Notes: generated by a model not told the origin, from the letters alone. A stretch of DNA of 64,000 nt from Natranaerobius thermophilus JW/NM-WN-LF (GCF_000020005.1 NC_010718.1:315001-379000); one strand, 5' to 3'. Positions 51,398-60,117 are shown, counted from the first letter of the stretch. A program made the numbers and translations.

Positions 51398-51560
51398 AAT
51401 ATCTCCTCCAGTGTTTTTACTAGTTCTAATTAGAAGGTTCGATTTTTACGGTTAAATTCCTGCAAATTATGTTATATAATCTTTTTTTTACCAAAATTAG
51501 CAGGTAAAAAAAAGATTTATGTAGTACTGTGATTATTATAAGCTTTTATTATTAAATGTC
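51398..51560 (-). promoter_or_regulatory. Conserved upstream region of duplicated cassette copy 1
   Basis: About 160 bp is nearly the same as the region upstream of copy 2 (57,167-57,340). It includes an inverted repeat around AAAATTAGCA with arms CTTTTTTTTACC and GGTAAAAAAAAG (51481-51514). Likely promoter and regulatory elements lie here, but no clear -35/-10 pair can be singled out. Confidence 0.5.
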
Positions 51561-51598
51561 GATTTTTTTAAATCTTATTATTAGAGGGAGGTTATCGT

Positions 51599-52540
51599 AT
51601 GGACAAAAAGGTTATTATTGGTTTGATATTGATTGTAGCAGCGGTTGTAATGGCTTTTACGGGCAACTCTTATCATAGTAGCGGCTACGAAACATACCTA
51701 CTTAAAGACATGGAAGAAGGAGAATCAATGATGCGAATGGGTAATATCCTGCAGTACACAGGCTACGGTATAGGAGCTGTCGGTGTAGCGTTATTAATAG
51801 CAGGTTTTGTAGGTGTACAACTGCCTGTGAATAAAGGTTCTAAAAAAGAAGAAAGGACTGAAGAAGTGGCTGAAGTTTCAAAGTCAGAGCCATCTACTAA
51901 CCAGCCTGACAGTGGACAAGAAGAAAAGACGACACCCATAAAGCAAAATGTCACAGAGTCACAAGAAAAAGCACGAAAAATGCTAGATTATACAAAAAGC
52001 TCAGCGAGTACTTATTTTAATTTTGTTAAAAGTTTCTTAAAAGATCCCTATATTTACTTAAACGATCAGGATTTAAGTTTTAAAAAAGAAGGACTCATCA
52101 CTTTAGCCTCAGTCGTTGTCGTCACGATGTTATATAGGATGAGTGATTTAGTTTTTACCCCTCGTTCTCCAGAATTCACACAAATATTCACTTCAATGAT
52201 CGGAGAAGGCTTTACTTTAGCTATATCAATTGGACTATTATTATTTATAGGAAAGGCTATTCTTGAAAAGTGGGAGTACAAGCAGATATCCCTGGATTAT
52301 ATGATAGAAAAAATTGGCCTTGTATTTATTCCAGTATTAGTACTTATGGGTGCTGCATTAGTGTTGAACCCCTTTGGCATAGGGTTAGATAGTTATCTTT
52401 TTAGACTGGCAAACATATTACAGTTTATAGGTATATTTTATCTAGGTATAGTTGAATTACATAAGGAAAAGATCTATACGCCTTTATCATTAGTTGTAGT
52501 TTATTTCTTAGTATTTAATATTTTGGGATCAATTGTATAA
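51599..52540 (+). CDS. Polytopic membrane protein, unknown function
   Basis: A 313-residue protein. Two helices lie in the first 75 residues, followed by an acidic, lysine-rich linker of about 65 residues (KGSKKEERTEEVAEVSKSEP), and then five helices to the end. The C-terminal part resembles Yip1-type membrane domains (SFLKDPYIYLNDQDLSFKKE). GAGGGAGG precedes ATG. It lies 30 bp before the beta-helix lipoprotein gene, so they may form one transcript. No function can be assigned. Confidence 0.7.
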   Translation: MDKKVIIGLILIVAAVVMAFTGNSYHSSGYETYLLKDMEEGESMMRMGNILQYTGYGIGAVGVALLIAGFVGVQLPVNKGSKKEERTEEVAEVSKSEPSTNQPDSGQEEKTTPIKQNVTESQEKARKMLDYTKSSASTYFNFVKSFLKDPYIYLNDQDLSFKKEGLITLASVVVVTMLYRMSDLVFTPRSPEFTQIFTSMIGEGFTLAISIGLLLFIGKAILEKWEYKQISLDYMIEKIGLVFIPVLVLMGAALVLNPFGIGLDSYLFRLANILQFIGIFYLGIVELHKEKIYTPLSLVVVYFLVFNILGSIV

Positions 52541-52570
52541 AGCGAAAATTAATAGATTAAGGGGGATAAT

Positions 52571-54181
52571 ATGTTGTTAAAATGGGAGAATTTGAATTTA
52601 CCTAAACTCAAAACTAGTGCGATTGCTTTGGCACTTATAGGGTTTATGTCATTTATAATTACAGGCTGCTCTGGTGACGAAGAAGTAGGAGATATCATAG
52701 TCCCAGAAGATTATGAAACCATTCAAGAAGCCATTGATGCTTCTGAAGACGGCGAGATTATTATGGTTGAGCCAGGTACATATGAGGAGACTATAGACTT
52801 TAAAGGAAAAGATATTACGCTTATGAGCACAGATCCCCATGATGAAGAGGTTGTGAGTGAAACAATCATCGATGGCGGGGGAGATGGATCGGTGGTAACT
52901 TTTCAAAGTGGGGAGAGTAAAGATGCACAAATTCGTGGTTTTACTATTACAGGAGGCACTGGAACAGAAATTGAGCTAAAACTCATTCCAGATTCTGATG
53001 AAGTGGCAGAAAGCTGGATTTTGGGTGGTGGTGTCTTAATTGACGATGATAGTTCTGCTGCCATAAAACACAATAAAATCCATGATAATTATGCTACGTA
53101 TGGTGGAGCAATTACTGTTTCAAATGAGTCAGATGCCGTTGTAGAGGATAATATGATTAAAGATAATAAAACTGAGTTTGATGCAAGTGCAATTCAAGTG
53201 GTGAAAGAGTCGGACATAAAAATTAGTGATAATGTGATATCTAATAACATTTCAGAAGATGGAGTTAGTACAATTAGTGCTTATAGTCATTCTGAAGCAT
53301 TAATCGATAATAATAATATTAAAGACAATTCGACAAAATTAGGTGTGACTATTTTAGCTAATTATAAATCTGAACTTCAAGTAAAGGATAACATTATTGA
53401 AAACAATTTTGCAGAAGTTTCTGATGTAGATAGTAGGTTAGAGGGTATGCGTCAAATTGGATATTCACAACCAAGTGGGAGTGTTCTTATTAACTCCTCA
53501 ACAGCTACAATAAAAAGCAACGTGATTAGTGATGAAGATGAAATGACTGGTATCTCAATTAAAAGTGATCAAGTACCTGTAGTAACGGAAAAAGGGGAAG
53601 TTGAGTCAGAGTTTAAGATTCCAGAAGTATTAGTGAAAGAAAATGAAATTACGAAAAATTGGGTTTCAGGAATTTATACACTTGATGCTGAAGTAGACAT
53701 TATTAACAATTTAATCCATAATAATAATAGTTTTGGTATAAGTTCATTAGACAACACCACAATAAATATCACTGATAATGAGATTGTAGATAATCGAGGG
53801 AGCGGAGTGTATGATTTCAGATCAAAAGAAGGAGTTTTAAAAAATAATAAAATAAAAAGAAATGTTGCTAGAGAAATTGAAGAACTTGGTTTTGATGAAC
53901 CAGATGGTGGTGGTGTTTTAATTATGCATGGTGGTTATGAATGGAAAATAATAGGTAATGATATTGTTGGTAACGAAGCTGAAGGCTTTGGAGGAGGAAT
54001 AGCGTTAACTAATTCGGCGACTTATGAAGATCATATTATTGAAGATAATCACATTGTTGACAATAAAGCACAAATTGATGGCGGAGGAATTTTTTCATTA
54101 GAAATGGGAGACAAAGACATTTTTTTAGGCGATAATGAAATTGAAAGTAATGTTCCAAACGACATAGCTGAATCTCAATAA
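52571..54181 (+). CDS. Right-handed beta-helix lipoprotein
   Basis: Surface lipoprotein of 536 residues. The signal ends in FIITGCSGDE with an acceptable lipobox. The body is a parallel beta-helix: it starts with VPEDYETIQEAIDASEDGE, then PGTYEETIDFKGKDITL. More than a dozen turns of the pattern I-DN-I-DN follow, each about 22-24 residues (for example IKDNKTEFDASAIQV and IVDNRGSGVYDF). Such proteins include carbohydrate-active enzymes and adhesins. No catalytic set is recognised, so it may be a binding or structural protein. Confidence 0.82.
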   Translation: MLLKWENLNLPKLKTSAIALALIGFMSFIITGCSGDEEVGDIIVPEDYETIQEAIDASEDGEIIMVEPGTYEETIDFKGKDITLMSTDPHDEEVVSETIIDGGGDGSVVTFQSGESKDAQIRGFTITGGTGTEIELKLIPDSDEVAESWILGGGVLIDDDSSAAIKHNKIHDNYATYGGAITVSNESDAVVEDNMIKDNKTEFDASAIQVVKESDIKISDNVISNNISEDGVSTISAYSHSEALIDNNNIKDNSTKLGVTILANYKSELQVKDNIIENNFAEVSDVDSRLEGMRQIGYSQPSGSVLINSSTATIKSNVISDEDEMTGISIKSDQVPVVTEKGEVESEFKIPEVLVKENEITKNWVSGIYTLDAEVDIINNLIHNNNSFGISSLDNTTINITDNEIVDNRGSGVYDFRSKEGVLKNNKIKRNVAREIEELGFDEPDGGGVLIMHGGYEWKIIGNDIVGNEAEGFGGGIALTNSATYEDHIIEDNHIVDNKAQIDGGGIFSLEMGDKDIFLGDNEIESNVPNDIAESQ

Positions 54182-54321
54182 AAATTTTTAGATCTAGTCA
54201 TGTGATAGATGTTCATGTTGCCAAGGACTTTTTGTAGTCAATCTTGAAAATTATAAAAAAAGGGGGGCAGTAAAGGTAGAAAGAAGTACAGTTTAAACTA
54301 AATCAGTTAGGAGGTATAAAA

Positions 54322-54654
54322 TTGTATCAATCTATTCAGGTTAAAAATCCAGGTGTAGCAGCTGTTTTGAGTTTTCTATGGGCAGGTTTGGGGCAGATCT
54401 ATAATGGCCAGATAGGTAAAGGAATTGCTATTATGATAGTTCAGGTAATAAATGCATTTTTAATATTTGTAATGATTGGATTTATTACATACCCTATTGT
54501 TTGGATTTGGATGATTTATGATGCCTATAAAACGGCAGAAAGAATTAATAAAGAACAGCAGGAATATTATTCAACACAATTTCAAGGTCAATCACCTGGT
54601 CAAGGAGTTCAGCAAAGTACATTAGATACTGATAGCAATGAACAGCAAGAATAG
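54322..54654 (+). CDS. Small TM2-like membrane protein
   Basis: A 110-residue protein with two helices: AAVLSFLWAGLGQIYNGQIG, followed by KGIAIMIVQVINAFLIFVM and FITYPIVWIWMIYDAYKTAE. The GLGQIYNGQIGKG and IWMIYDAYKTAE motifs match TM2-type small membrane proteins. The C-terminal tail is glutamine-rich (QQEYYSTQFQGQSPGQGVQQ). TTG 54322 follows AGGAGG by seven bases. Function is unknown. Confidence 0.75.
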   Translation: MYQSIQVKNPGVAAVLSFLWAGLGQIYNGQIGKGIAIMIVQVINAFLIFVMIGFITYPIVWIWMIYDAYKTAERINKEQQEYYSTQFQGQSPGQGVQQSTLDTDSNEQQE

Positions 54655-55807
54655 AGTAAAAAAACATTGGATTTGAAAAACTGAATCTATTTTAATTTGA
54701 TAATTGATTAAGTTAGTCTAAAGTGTCAAAAAAAGGGAGCTGTCTCTGAAGTAACTTTTGGGGAAGTCTCTCTTTTTCTATTGTCATAAAAATAAAAAAG
54801 GAGTTATTTTAGATGATCCCTTAAATGAGTGAAAAATTTCAAGAAGGAGTTTTTTTGTGATATTGATCTGTTTAGAGTGATGTATCAATGTTAATTGTGT
54901 AATGAATAAGTATGTAAGATGCTATTGTCCCCTAATAAAAAAACGGTAAAAAATTCTGGAATAATCTGCAAGGTAAAATTAGGACACGATAGTATAAATC
55001 CACCCCTTTAGGTGATGCTAAGTAACGCAGTTGATCTTTGGTGATCATGAAATTTTACTACTGGGGGTGGATTTTTTTATTAATAAGTGAGTCCAAAAAG
55101 TGTTGATAAATGTGTGAATAAATAAGCATTATTAATGTGAACTTGAGGATAAGTGGTAATTATTATTTTCATGTTCTGATGGTGTCTTCTTGAGTTAGTA
55201 TTTAGTACGTCTTAATAAATCTCTTCTCCCCTGACACATCAGCTTTTACAGACTATGCTAGATCCTTTCTGATCCTCGTATAAACCCGCATTTTTGGTCG
55301 TGTTACCATCAAAATTTTAAGGTGGTCACCTCTAATTCACCACTCTTTCAGGAACATAAGAGACCCATTAAGCCTACTTAAGTTGTTCCCTAATCACTCT
55401 CAAGTGACTTAGCAACTAAGCCCCAATCCCGAATAAAATAATCTCACATATCCCCCAAATTCTAATAAAACATCACCGATATATTCCAAAAATTATCTTT
55501 CTATTCTCACCCAAAAAATGATTAAGCAACATCACCTAAAACATACCAAATAACCTAAAATTTAACTCCTGATTTTCCACTTTTATTATTCAAAATTCGC
55601 TTTGAGCTGGAAATTTTATGGAACTTTTTAGAATATATAGGAATAATTTTACTGCTCATTTTCCACTTTTATTATTAAGGAAAATTTTGGGATACCTTGG
55701 GAATGGGGGTTTTGGGAGTTGGTATTTTCCACTTTTATTCTTATGTAACAAGGAGAGGGTGAAAATTTTAAATATTATTTTTTTGATTGGCTATGTTACA
55801 AAATAAA
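54655..55807. other. Gene-free region with hairpins and short repeats
   Basis: About 1.15 kb holds no credible gene. It contains a terminator-like hairpin around 54,729-54,778, a segment at 54,825 that recurs at 57,363, a strong hairpin at 54,996-55,074, and three copies of ATTTTCCACTTTTATT at 55,572, 55,658 and 55,724. One frame at 55,618 lacks a ribosome site. It looks like decayed mobile or duplicated DNA. Confidence 0.7.
54996..55078 (+). ncRNA. Strong hairpin, possible structured RNA or terminator
   Basis: AAATCCACCCC (54996-55006) pairs with GGGGGTGGATTT (55063-55074) around about 56 bases, and T residues follow. GTAAAATT (54973-54980) could also pair with AATTTTAC (55051-55058), a crossing helix. 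The T-tract shows plus-strand transcription ends here. It matches no RNA class I can name. Confidence 0.4.
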
Positions 55808-55839
55808 AACAGCCAGAGGTTAGGCTACCAAAGGCTGTT
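55808..55839 (-). terminator. Terminator of duplicated cassette copy 2
   Basis: AACAGCC (55808-55814) pairs with GGCTGTT (55833-55839), with T residues on the minus-strand side. The preceding GCTATGTTACA is shared with copy 1 at 50,094. Confidence 0.8.
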
Positions 55840-55876
55840 AATGAGTATCAATATATTCAGGGTTGATTTTTTAAAA

Positions 55877-57166
55877 TTAATAAAAGAATAAACTGTTAAT
55901 TTTATCAGGGTCATCAATTGGTATACGATGATCGTCTTGAATCGTTCTAAATATACTTACAATCCTAGCAGGGCTTTGTTCATGCCATCTAGCAGGTAAC
56001 ATTTCATCTCCGTATATACTTCTATTTCTATATTGTGGATGTGCACGCATTTTATAAAAGAATTCTTCCCTGTAATATTCATTTTCTTCCATTGTTTCTT
56101 CTGGAAAATAATATTCTAGAGTTCTTTCAGAATCTACTTCTTTTATAGGTAAATTGTCATCTTCTATAATTTCAAAATGTATAATTTCATTTATTTTGTG
56201 TCCTATTTTATGAGCTTCGCCAAATTTTAAATCCTTTTCTTCCATTTTTTCAAATTGCTTATCTCTAGGTATGGGTTCTATATATAAATATATAGGTACT
56301 TTATAAGCATTTTCATCGGCAGGTATATCAAATTGGTTGTCTTCATCTGCTGTTTTAATAATTAAAAAACCTATCATGCTGGTTAAATCTGATGATCCTG
56401 AAGCATTTTCTATAAAATTGATTAAATCAGGAGAGGAGACAAATTCTGCTTGTGTTTTATCATCGTTAAATTTGTGATAAACACTATCATTAAAATCATT
56501 AAAAGTCATGTTTAATTCTATGAACCTAGAATCAATATCATTATTTTCATTACTAGCATATAAAAATTCAGTACTAGGATTTATTAGTCTATCACTTAAT
56601 TCTTCACCATCATTGTATTGTAGCTTATCTTTTTTGAAATCATCTGGTAGATTGTTTTTGAGATGTTGAAATTCTTCATAATCTATTCCTGGAACTACAG
56701 TGTCATATTCTGGTTGAGGTAACTTTGTTTGTAAGTTTAATAAGTCCATAATAAATAAATTTTTACGCATTGTTTCATCATCAGGTACATATTTTGCTCC
56801 ATAATCTCTTGCTCTTAATAATTGCTTGTAAAGATATTCTCTGTTATTAAATTGTTCATCATAAGCTCTTGTTTCAAGGTTTGTTTCTAGTCCCTTATAG
56901 TCATCTTTTCTAGTTAGTTCTAATAAATCATAATTACTATATTCTTCTGCTTTTTCTTCTGCAATCTCGTTTATTTCTTCGATTGTTAGGAACTTTTCCT
57001 TCCCACCTTTTTCATCAGAAGTATCTCCTTGATTATGGCTATCACTAGCATGTTGCTCCTCACTATCAGCTTCGCTTTTTTCTTCATCGGGTATAACAAG
57101 TCCAGTAATCAGTAGTAATAAAATAAAACCTAAAAGAATCAAAGGTTTTTTATATATGTCTTGCAT
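55877..57166 (-). CDS. Exported protein of a duplicated family, copy 2
   Basis: A 429-residue relative of the protein at 50,186. The anchor KKPLILLGFILLLLITGLVI is identical. An insert of about 20 acidic and polar residues (EEQHASDSHNQGDTSDEKGG) lies after it. Then come the same segments: KNLFIMDLLNL, PGIDYEEFQHL, SSPDLINFI, LIIKTADEDNQFDIPADE, ARWHEQ and FFY. No domain is recognised. The central part (about 160-260) differs most. GGAGG is well placed. It appears to be a surface or extracellular protein. Confidence 0.75.
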   Translation of the reverse strand: MQDIYKKPLILLGFILLLLITGLVIPDEEKSEADSEEQHASDSHNQGDTSDEKGGKEKFLTIEEINEIAEEKAEEYSNYDLLELTRKDDYKGLETNLETRAYDEQFNNREYLYKQLLRARDYGAKYVPDDETMRKNLFIMDLLNLQTKLPQPEYDTVVPGIDYEEFQHLKNNLPDDFKKDKLQYNDGEELSDRLINPSTEFLYASNENNDIDSRFIELNMTFNDFNDSVYHKFNDDKTQAEFVSSPDLINFIENASGSSDLTSMIGFLIIKTADEDNQFDIPADENAYKVPIYLYIEPIPRDKQFEKMEEKDLKFGEAHKIGHKINEIIHFEIIEDDNLPIKEVDSERTLEYYFPEETMEENEYYREEFFYKMRAHPQYRNRSIYGDEMLPARWHEQSPARIVSIFRTIQDDHRIPIDDPDKINSLFFY

Positions 57167-57560
57167 AATATCTCCTCCAGTGGTTTTTACTAGTTCTAAT
57201 TAGAAGGTTCAATTTTTTCGTCTAAATTCCTGCAAATTATGTTATACAATGTACTTTTTACCAAAATTAGCAGGAGAAAAAAAGATTTATGTAGTACTGT
57301 GATTATTATAAACTTTTATTATTAAATGTCACAAACCTTTCTGTTTAGAATTTGCTCCTTAACTTGAGTGAGAAAATTTTAGCAAGAAGGTTTTTTGTTG
57401 TATTGTTTGGGTTTAGTCAAACCCCAAATGATTAATTTAGTTTGCTTTAGCTATTAGTATAATCGGTATAATAAACTAGGTAATATGATTTGAATTGCAA
57501 TACTCGCTACCCTGTGTCAAAATAAAATCGTTGATTCTTTAGTGGGAAGGAAGTGTGAAT

Positions 57561-58091
57561 ATGCTAAAGAAGCTCATAAGAATCTTTTTAAGTACTGGTA
57601 TTCCTTTTGGTATACTCATGGGAATTTTCACTTCACTGAGACATGGAATGTCAGGTGTTGTATCAGGCTTGTTAGCAGGAGCAATATTCGGTGGTTTTAT
57701 GGCAGGAGTGCTTGGGTATTTACACAACAGATCAGTCAAACAAAAAACTATTAATAGATCAGAAAGTGATTATGATGTTAAGCAATCCAAAGAAATTGAG
57801 CTGCCAGTATCTTATGAAAAAGCTTATGATCTCTGCATAGAATCGCTAGATAAATTAAATAAAGCGGAAATAGAAAATAAAGACCATTCTCAAGGAGTTA
57901 TTACCGCCAAGACAGGTAAAACGTGGGATACCTGGGGAGACACAGTGTCTTTTGTATTAACAGATAAAAGTGACAATGTTACAAATGTTTTAGTTTCTAG
58001 TGAACCTACACATTATCAGGTTGTTGATTACGGAAAAAATTTAGAGAATGTAAATACTATTATAGCTTATTTAAAAGAACGGGGCGTCTAA
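57561..58091 (+). CDS. Small membrane-anchored protein, unknown function
   Basis: A 176-residue protein. Two hydrophobic segments at the start (TGIPFGILMGIFTSL and VVSGLLAGAIFGGFMAGVLG) are followed by a soluble domain of about 110 residues (IELPVSYEKAYDLCIESLDK, KTGKTWDTWGDTVSF). The soluble part has an alternating beta pattern but no known domain. ATG 57561 lies about nine bases after AAGGA; GTG 57555 is an alternative. The gene has its own terminator. Confidence 0.65.
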   Translation: MLKKLIRIFLSTGIPFGILMGIFTSLRHGMSGVVSGLLAGAIFGGFMAGVLGYLHNRSVKQKTINRSESDYDVKQSKEIELPVSYEKAYDLCIESLDKLNKAEIENKDHSQGVITAKTGKTWDTWGDTVSFVLTDKSDNVTNVLVSSEPTHYQVVDYGKNLENVNTIIAYLKERGV

Positions 58092-58121
58092 GTAATAAAA
58101 TCATAGACTTGATATTATAGA

Positions 58122-58158
58122 TGGCAGTTTTCTCATCATAGAGAACTGCTATTTTATT
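58122..58158 (+). terminator. Terminator of the preceding gene
   Basis: GGCAGTTTTCTC pairs with GAGAACTGCT over ATCATA, with two unpaired T residues, then ATTTTATTTG. Confidence 0.65.
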
Positions 58159-58377
58159 TGAAAAACTTGTACTTTGCTGCCTGCTTGTTTCACTGATTAA
58201 ACGAGAAATTAGATATTTAATTTTGGAATTAAATTGGAAAGTGTACGATTTTTCTATTTTAAAATCTATCCAGGTGCACTATAATATAGTTAGTTTACAT
58301 AAAATAGTGGATGCTTTGTGCATGAATTAAACTTGAATAAAGAATCATATCGTATTTTATAACTTACTTTTAATTGG

Positions 58378-58451
58378 TTATTAACTACTTAATAACGCCT
58401 TTCACTGTATCAATTCAGTTACTAACCAGTTACTAACCCCTTAATAACTTC
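58378..58451 (+). repeat. Five 11-bp iterons, candidate centromere
   Basis: Five direct repeats of the form TTANTAAC plus three bases lie at 58378, 58389, 58419, 58430 and 58441. They occur as a pair, a 19-base gap, then a triplet. They end just before the ribosome site of the ParM-like gene. This is how parC sites lie upstream of parM in type II plasmid segregation, where ParR binds and also represses the operon. Confidence 0.75.
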
Positions 58452-58466
58452 GGGAGGTGGTCTATA

Positions 58467-59267
58467 ATGATTGTTGCCGTCGATGCGGGGAACTATGAGA
58501 CGAAAGTAGTTAACTCCCACGGCAAGTACAGCTTTTACAGTGACATTGGAGAATACCGTGAACGAAAATTAAACCAAAAACACGGATCCGACGACATGGA
58601 GTGGGAATATCAAGGAGAACGAGGGTTTGCAGGTAGCTTAGCTAAATTTGAAAGTGAATACGGCGGAAGTATGATGGGTGACAGCAAATATCATAGGGAC
58701 GGATTACTTCGGGTGTTATTAGCTCTCCATCAGTACTGTGATGATAATAATTTCAAAATCGTAGTTGGACAACCCATCTCAAGCCATACGCAAGCAGAAA
58801 AACAAAGAATTAAGGAAATGCTCGAAGGTGATCACATACTGACTGTTAACGGTGTGAAGAAAACGATCAGGATACTTAACTGCCAGGTAGCAGCTGAGGG
58901 TGCTTCTGCTTTTTGGATTCATCCCCAGGGTGGTTGTGTAAGAATGCTAGATATTGGTTCAGGAACGATAAATGCTGCCACAATACTGGACAGGCGATAT
59001 GTTGATAAGGACAGTTTTACAATTAATTTTGGTGCCAACAGCAATTTAACCAACGACGTAAAAGAAATGGCCAACGCTATCATAAGGAAAAGCCATAAGT
59101 GGAATAAGGATGATCGGGTTTGGCTTATTGGAGGTATTGCTGAAGAGATTGAACCCTACTTGACTGGTCATTTTAAGAATCTTAAAGTCTTAAAACCAAA
59201 CGGTCTACATAGCAAATGGGCTAATGTGCTGGGATACTATGCTCTGGCGAGTGGTCTATATGAGTAA
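58467..59267 (+). CDS. parM: ParM/StbA-like actin-type segregation ATPase
   Basis: A 266-residue actin-fold protein resembling plasmid segregation filaments (ParM/Alp types). The N-terminal phosphate-1 loop is VAVDAGNYETKVVNS and the phosphate-2 loop is LDIGSGTINAATI; the adenosine segment is VWLIGGIAEEI. It likely polymerises with ATP to push apart DNA held through ParR. ATG follows GGGAGGTGG, directly after the iterons. Its stop overlaps the small ParR-like gene by eight bases. Found on a chromosome-like segment, it suggests an integrated plasmid or plasmid-like prophage. Confidence 0.85.
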   Translation: MIVAVDAGNYETKVVNSHGKYSFYSDIGEYRERKLNQKHGSDDMEWEYQGERGFAGSLAKFESEYGGSMMGDSKYHRDGLLRVLLALHQYCDDNNFKIVVGQPISSHTQAEKQRIKEMLEGDHILTVNGVKKTIRILNCQVAAEGASAFWIHPQGGCVRMLDIGSGTINAATILDRRYVDKDSFTINFGANSNLTNDVKEMANAIIRKSHKWNKDDRVWLIGGIAEEIEPYLTGHFKNLKVLKPNGLHSKWANVLGYYALASGLYE

Positions 59268-59484
59268 AAAGATAAAAATCAGAAGTGTAGCTTTCAACCT
59301 TAATGACCCCGATCAGGCAAAGATGTTTGAACATGCGAGCAAAAGAACAAACTTTAGCAGTTACATTAAACGATTAATCCAGCGAGATATTGAGGGTGGG
59401 ATACATCAGAATGAAGAGGACGTTAAACCAGAGGAGATGTCCATTGACGATGAAGATAAAAAGTTTATGAAAGACTTTATATAA
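59260..59484 (+). CDS. ParR-like DNA-binding adaptor
   Basis: A 74-residue protein with a ribbon-helix-helix-like pattern: KIKIRSVAFNLNDPDQAKMF, then NFSSYIKRLIQRDIEG. The acidic C-terminal tail (KPEEMSIDDEDKKFMKDFI) is like the part of ParR that contacts ParM filaments. ATG 59260 overlaps parM. Size, order and the iterons upstream support a ParR role; sequence similarity alone would not. Confidence 0.72.
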   Translation: MSKKIKIRSVAFNLNDPDQAKMFEHASKRTNFSSYIKRLIQRDIEGGIHQNEEDVKPEEMSIDDEDKKFMKDFI

Positions 59485-59511
59485 TGATTGGAACCTTAAG
59501 GAGGTGACATT

Positions 59512-60042
59512 GTGACTCGTGAGAAGGGTAAAGTTATAGAGTTTCCTATTTCTAGAGTGACAAACCAAGAAGATCTACATCATGAAGAGGAACTAGAAGA
59601 TGAAATCTATGAAGACGATGAACCCGACGAAGGCGTGAGCAGTGAGGTCATCGAATACGAAGTGATTGAAGAACCGCCTAAATTGCATCATAAGAATAAT
59701 TTGAAATTCCAGGATATGTTGTTACATAAGATAAGAGCTCACAGGAAAAAAAGTAATTTGGAATTAAGCAGAGAAGAAAAAATCAGACAGGTTGCTTACA
59801 TTTTCGAAAATGAATTCTATTACTTGGGGTCAGCGTTTTCAGTAGAGCTATCATTAATTAACTGTAGACAGACAGGGTTGAAGATTTTATTGTTACTTGA
59901 AAGAGAACACAAGAGAATGTATGGACGATCTTTAATTAATAATTCATCGGTGGATGACTTGAAGAGTTCGGTTAAAGATTTTGTTTTTGGGTATATAGCT
60001 TGTCAAAAAGATAGGAAAGAACCTACACATGTGCCTTTTTAG
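59512..60042 (+). CDS. Unknown protein of the segregation operon
   Basis: A 176-residue protein with an acidic first third (HHEEELEDEIYEDDEPDEG) and a mostly helical remainder (SREEKIRQVAYIFENEFYYL). No domain is recognised. GTG 59512 follows a full AAGGAGGTGA site. It is 27 bases after the ParR-like gene and ends at a terminator, so it is the last gene of the par operon and may be a regulator or accessory factor of plasmid origin. Confidence 0.6.
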   Translation: MTREKGKVIEFPISRVTNQEDLHHEEELEDEIYEDDEPDEGVSSEVIEYEVIEEPPKLHHKNNLKFQDMLLHKIRAHRKKSNLELSREEKIRQVAYIFENEFYYLGSAFSVELSLINCRQTGLKILLLLEREHKRMYGRSLINNSSVDDLKSSVKDFVFGYIACQKDRKEPTHVPF

Positions 60043-60073
60043 GTTGAAACAATACTTTTTAGTACTGTGACTG

Positions 60074-60117
60074 AAATCAGGGGAGAGGGTTGGGAGTTAA
60101 TCTCCTCTGATTTTTTA
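60074..60117 (+). terminator. Terminator of the par operon
   Basis: AAATCAGGGGAGA (60074-60086) pairs with TCTCCTCTGATTT (60101-60113), with one G-T pair, then TTT. Confidence 0.9.

Noticed and set aside
54729-54778. A fragment resembling insertion-sequence ends (GGGAGCTGTCTCTGAAGTAA)
   Set aside because: No transposase, partner end or target duplication is visible; the hairpin can be explained as a terminator-like structure.
55572-55742. Possible CRISPR array from the three repeated motifs
   Set aside because: Only three units, unequal spacing (86 and 66), repeats of about 17-20 bases that are AT-rich and imperfect, and no cas genes in the window.
55618-55806. A 62-codon frame in the gene-free region
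   Set aside because: It has no ribosome site, no homology I recognise, and contains two of the repeated ATTTTCCACTTTTATT motifs, so it is more likely non-coding.
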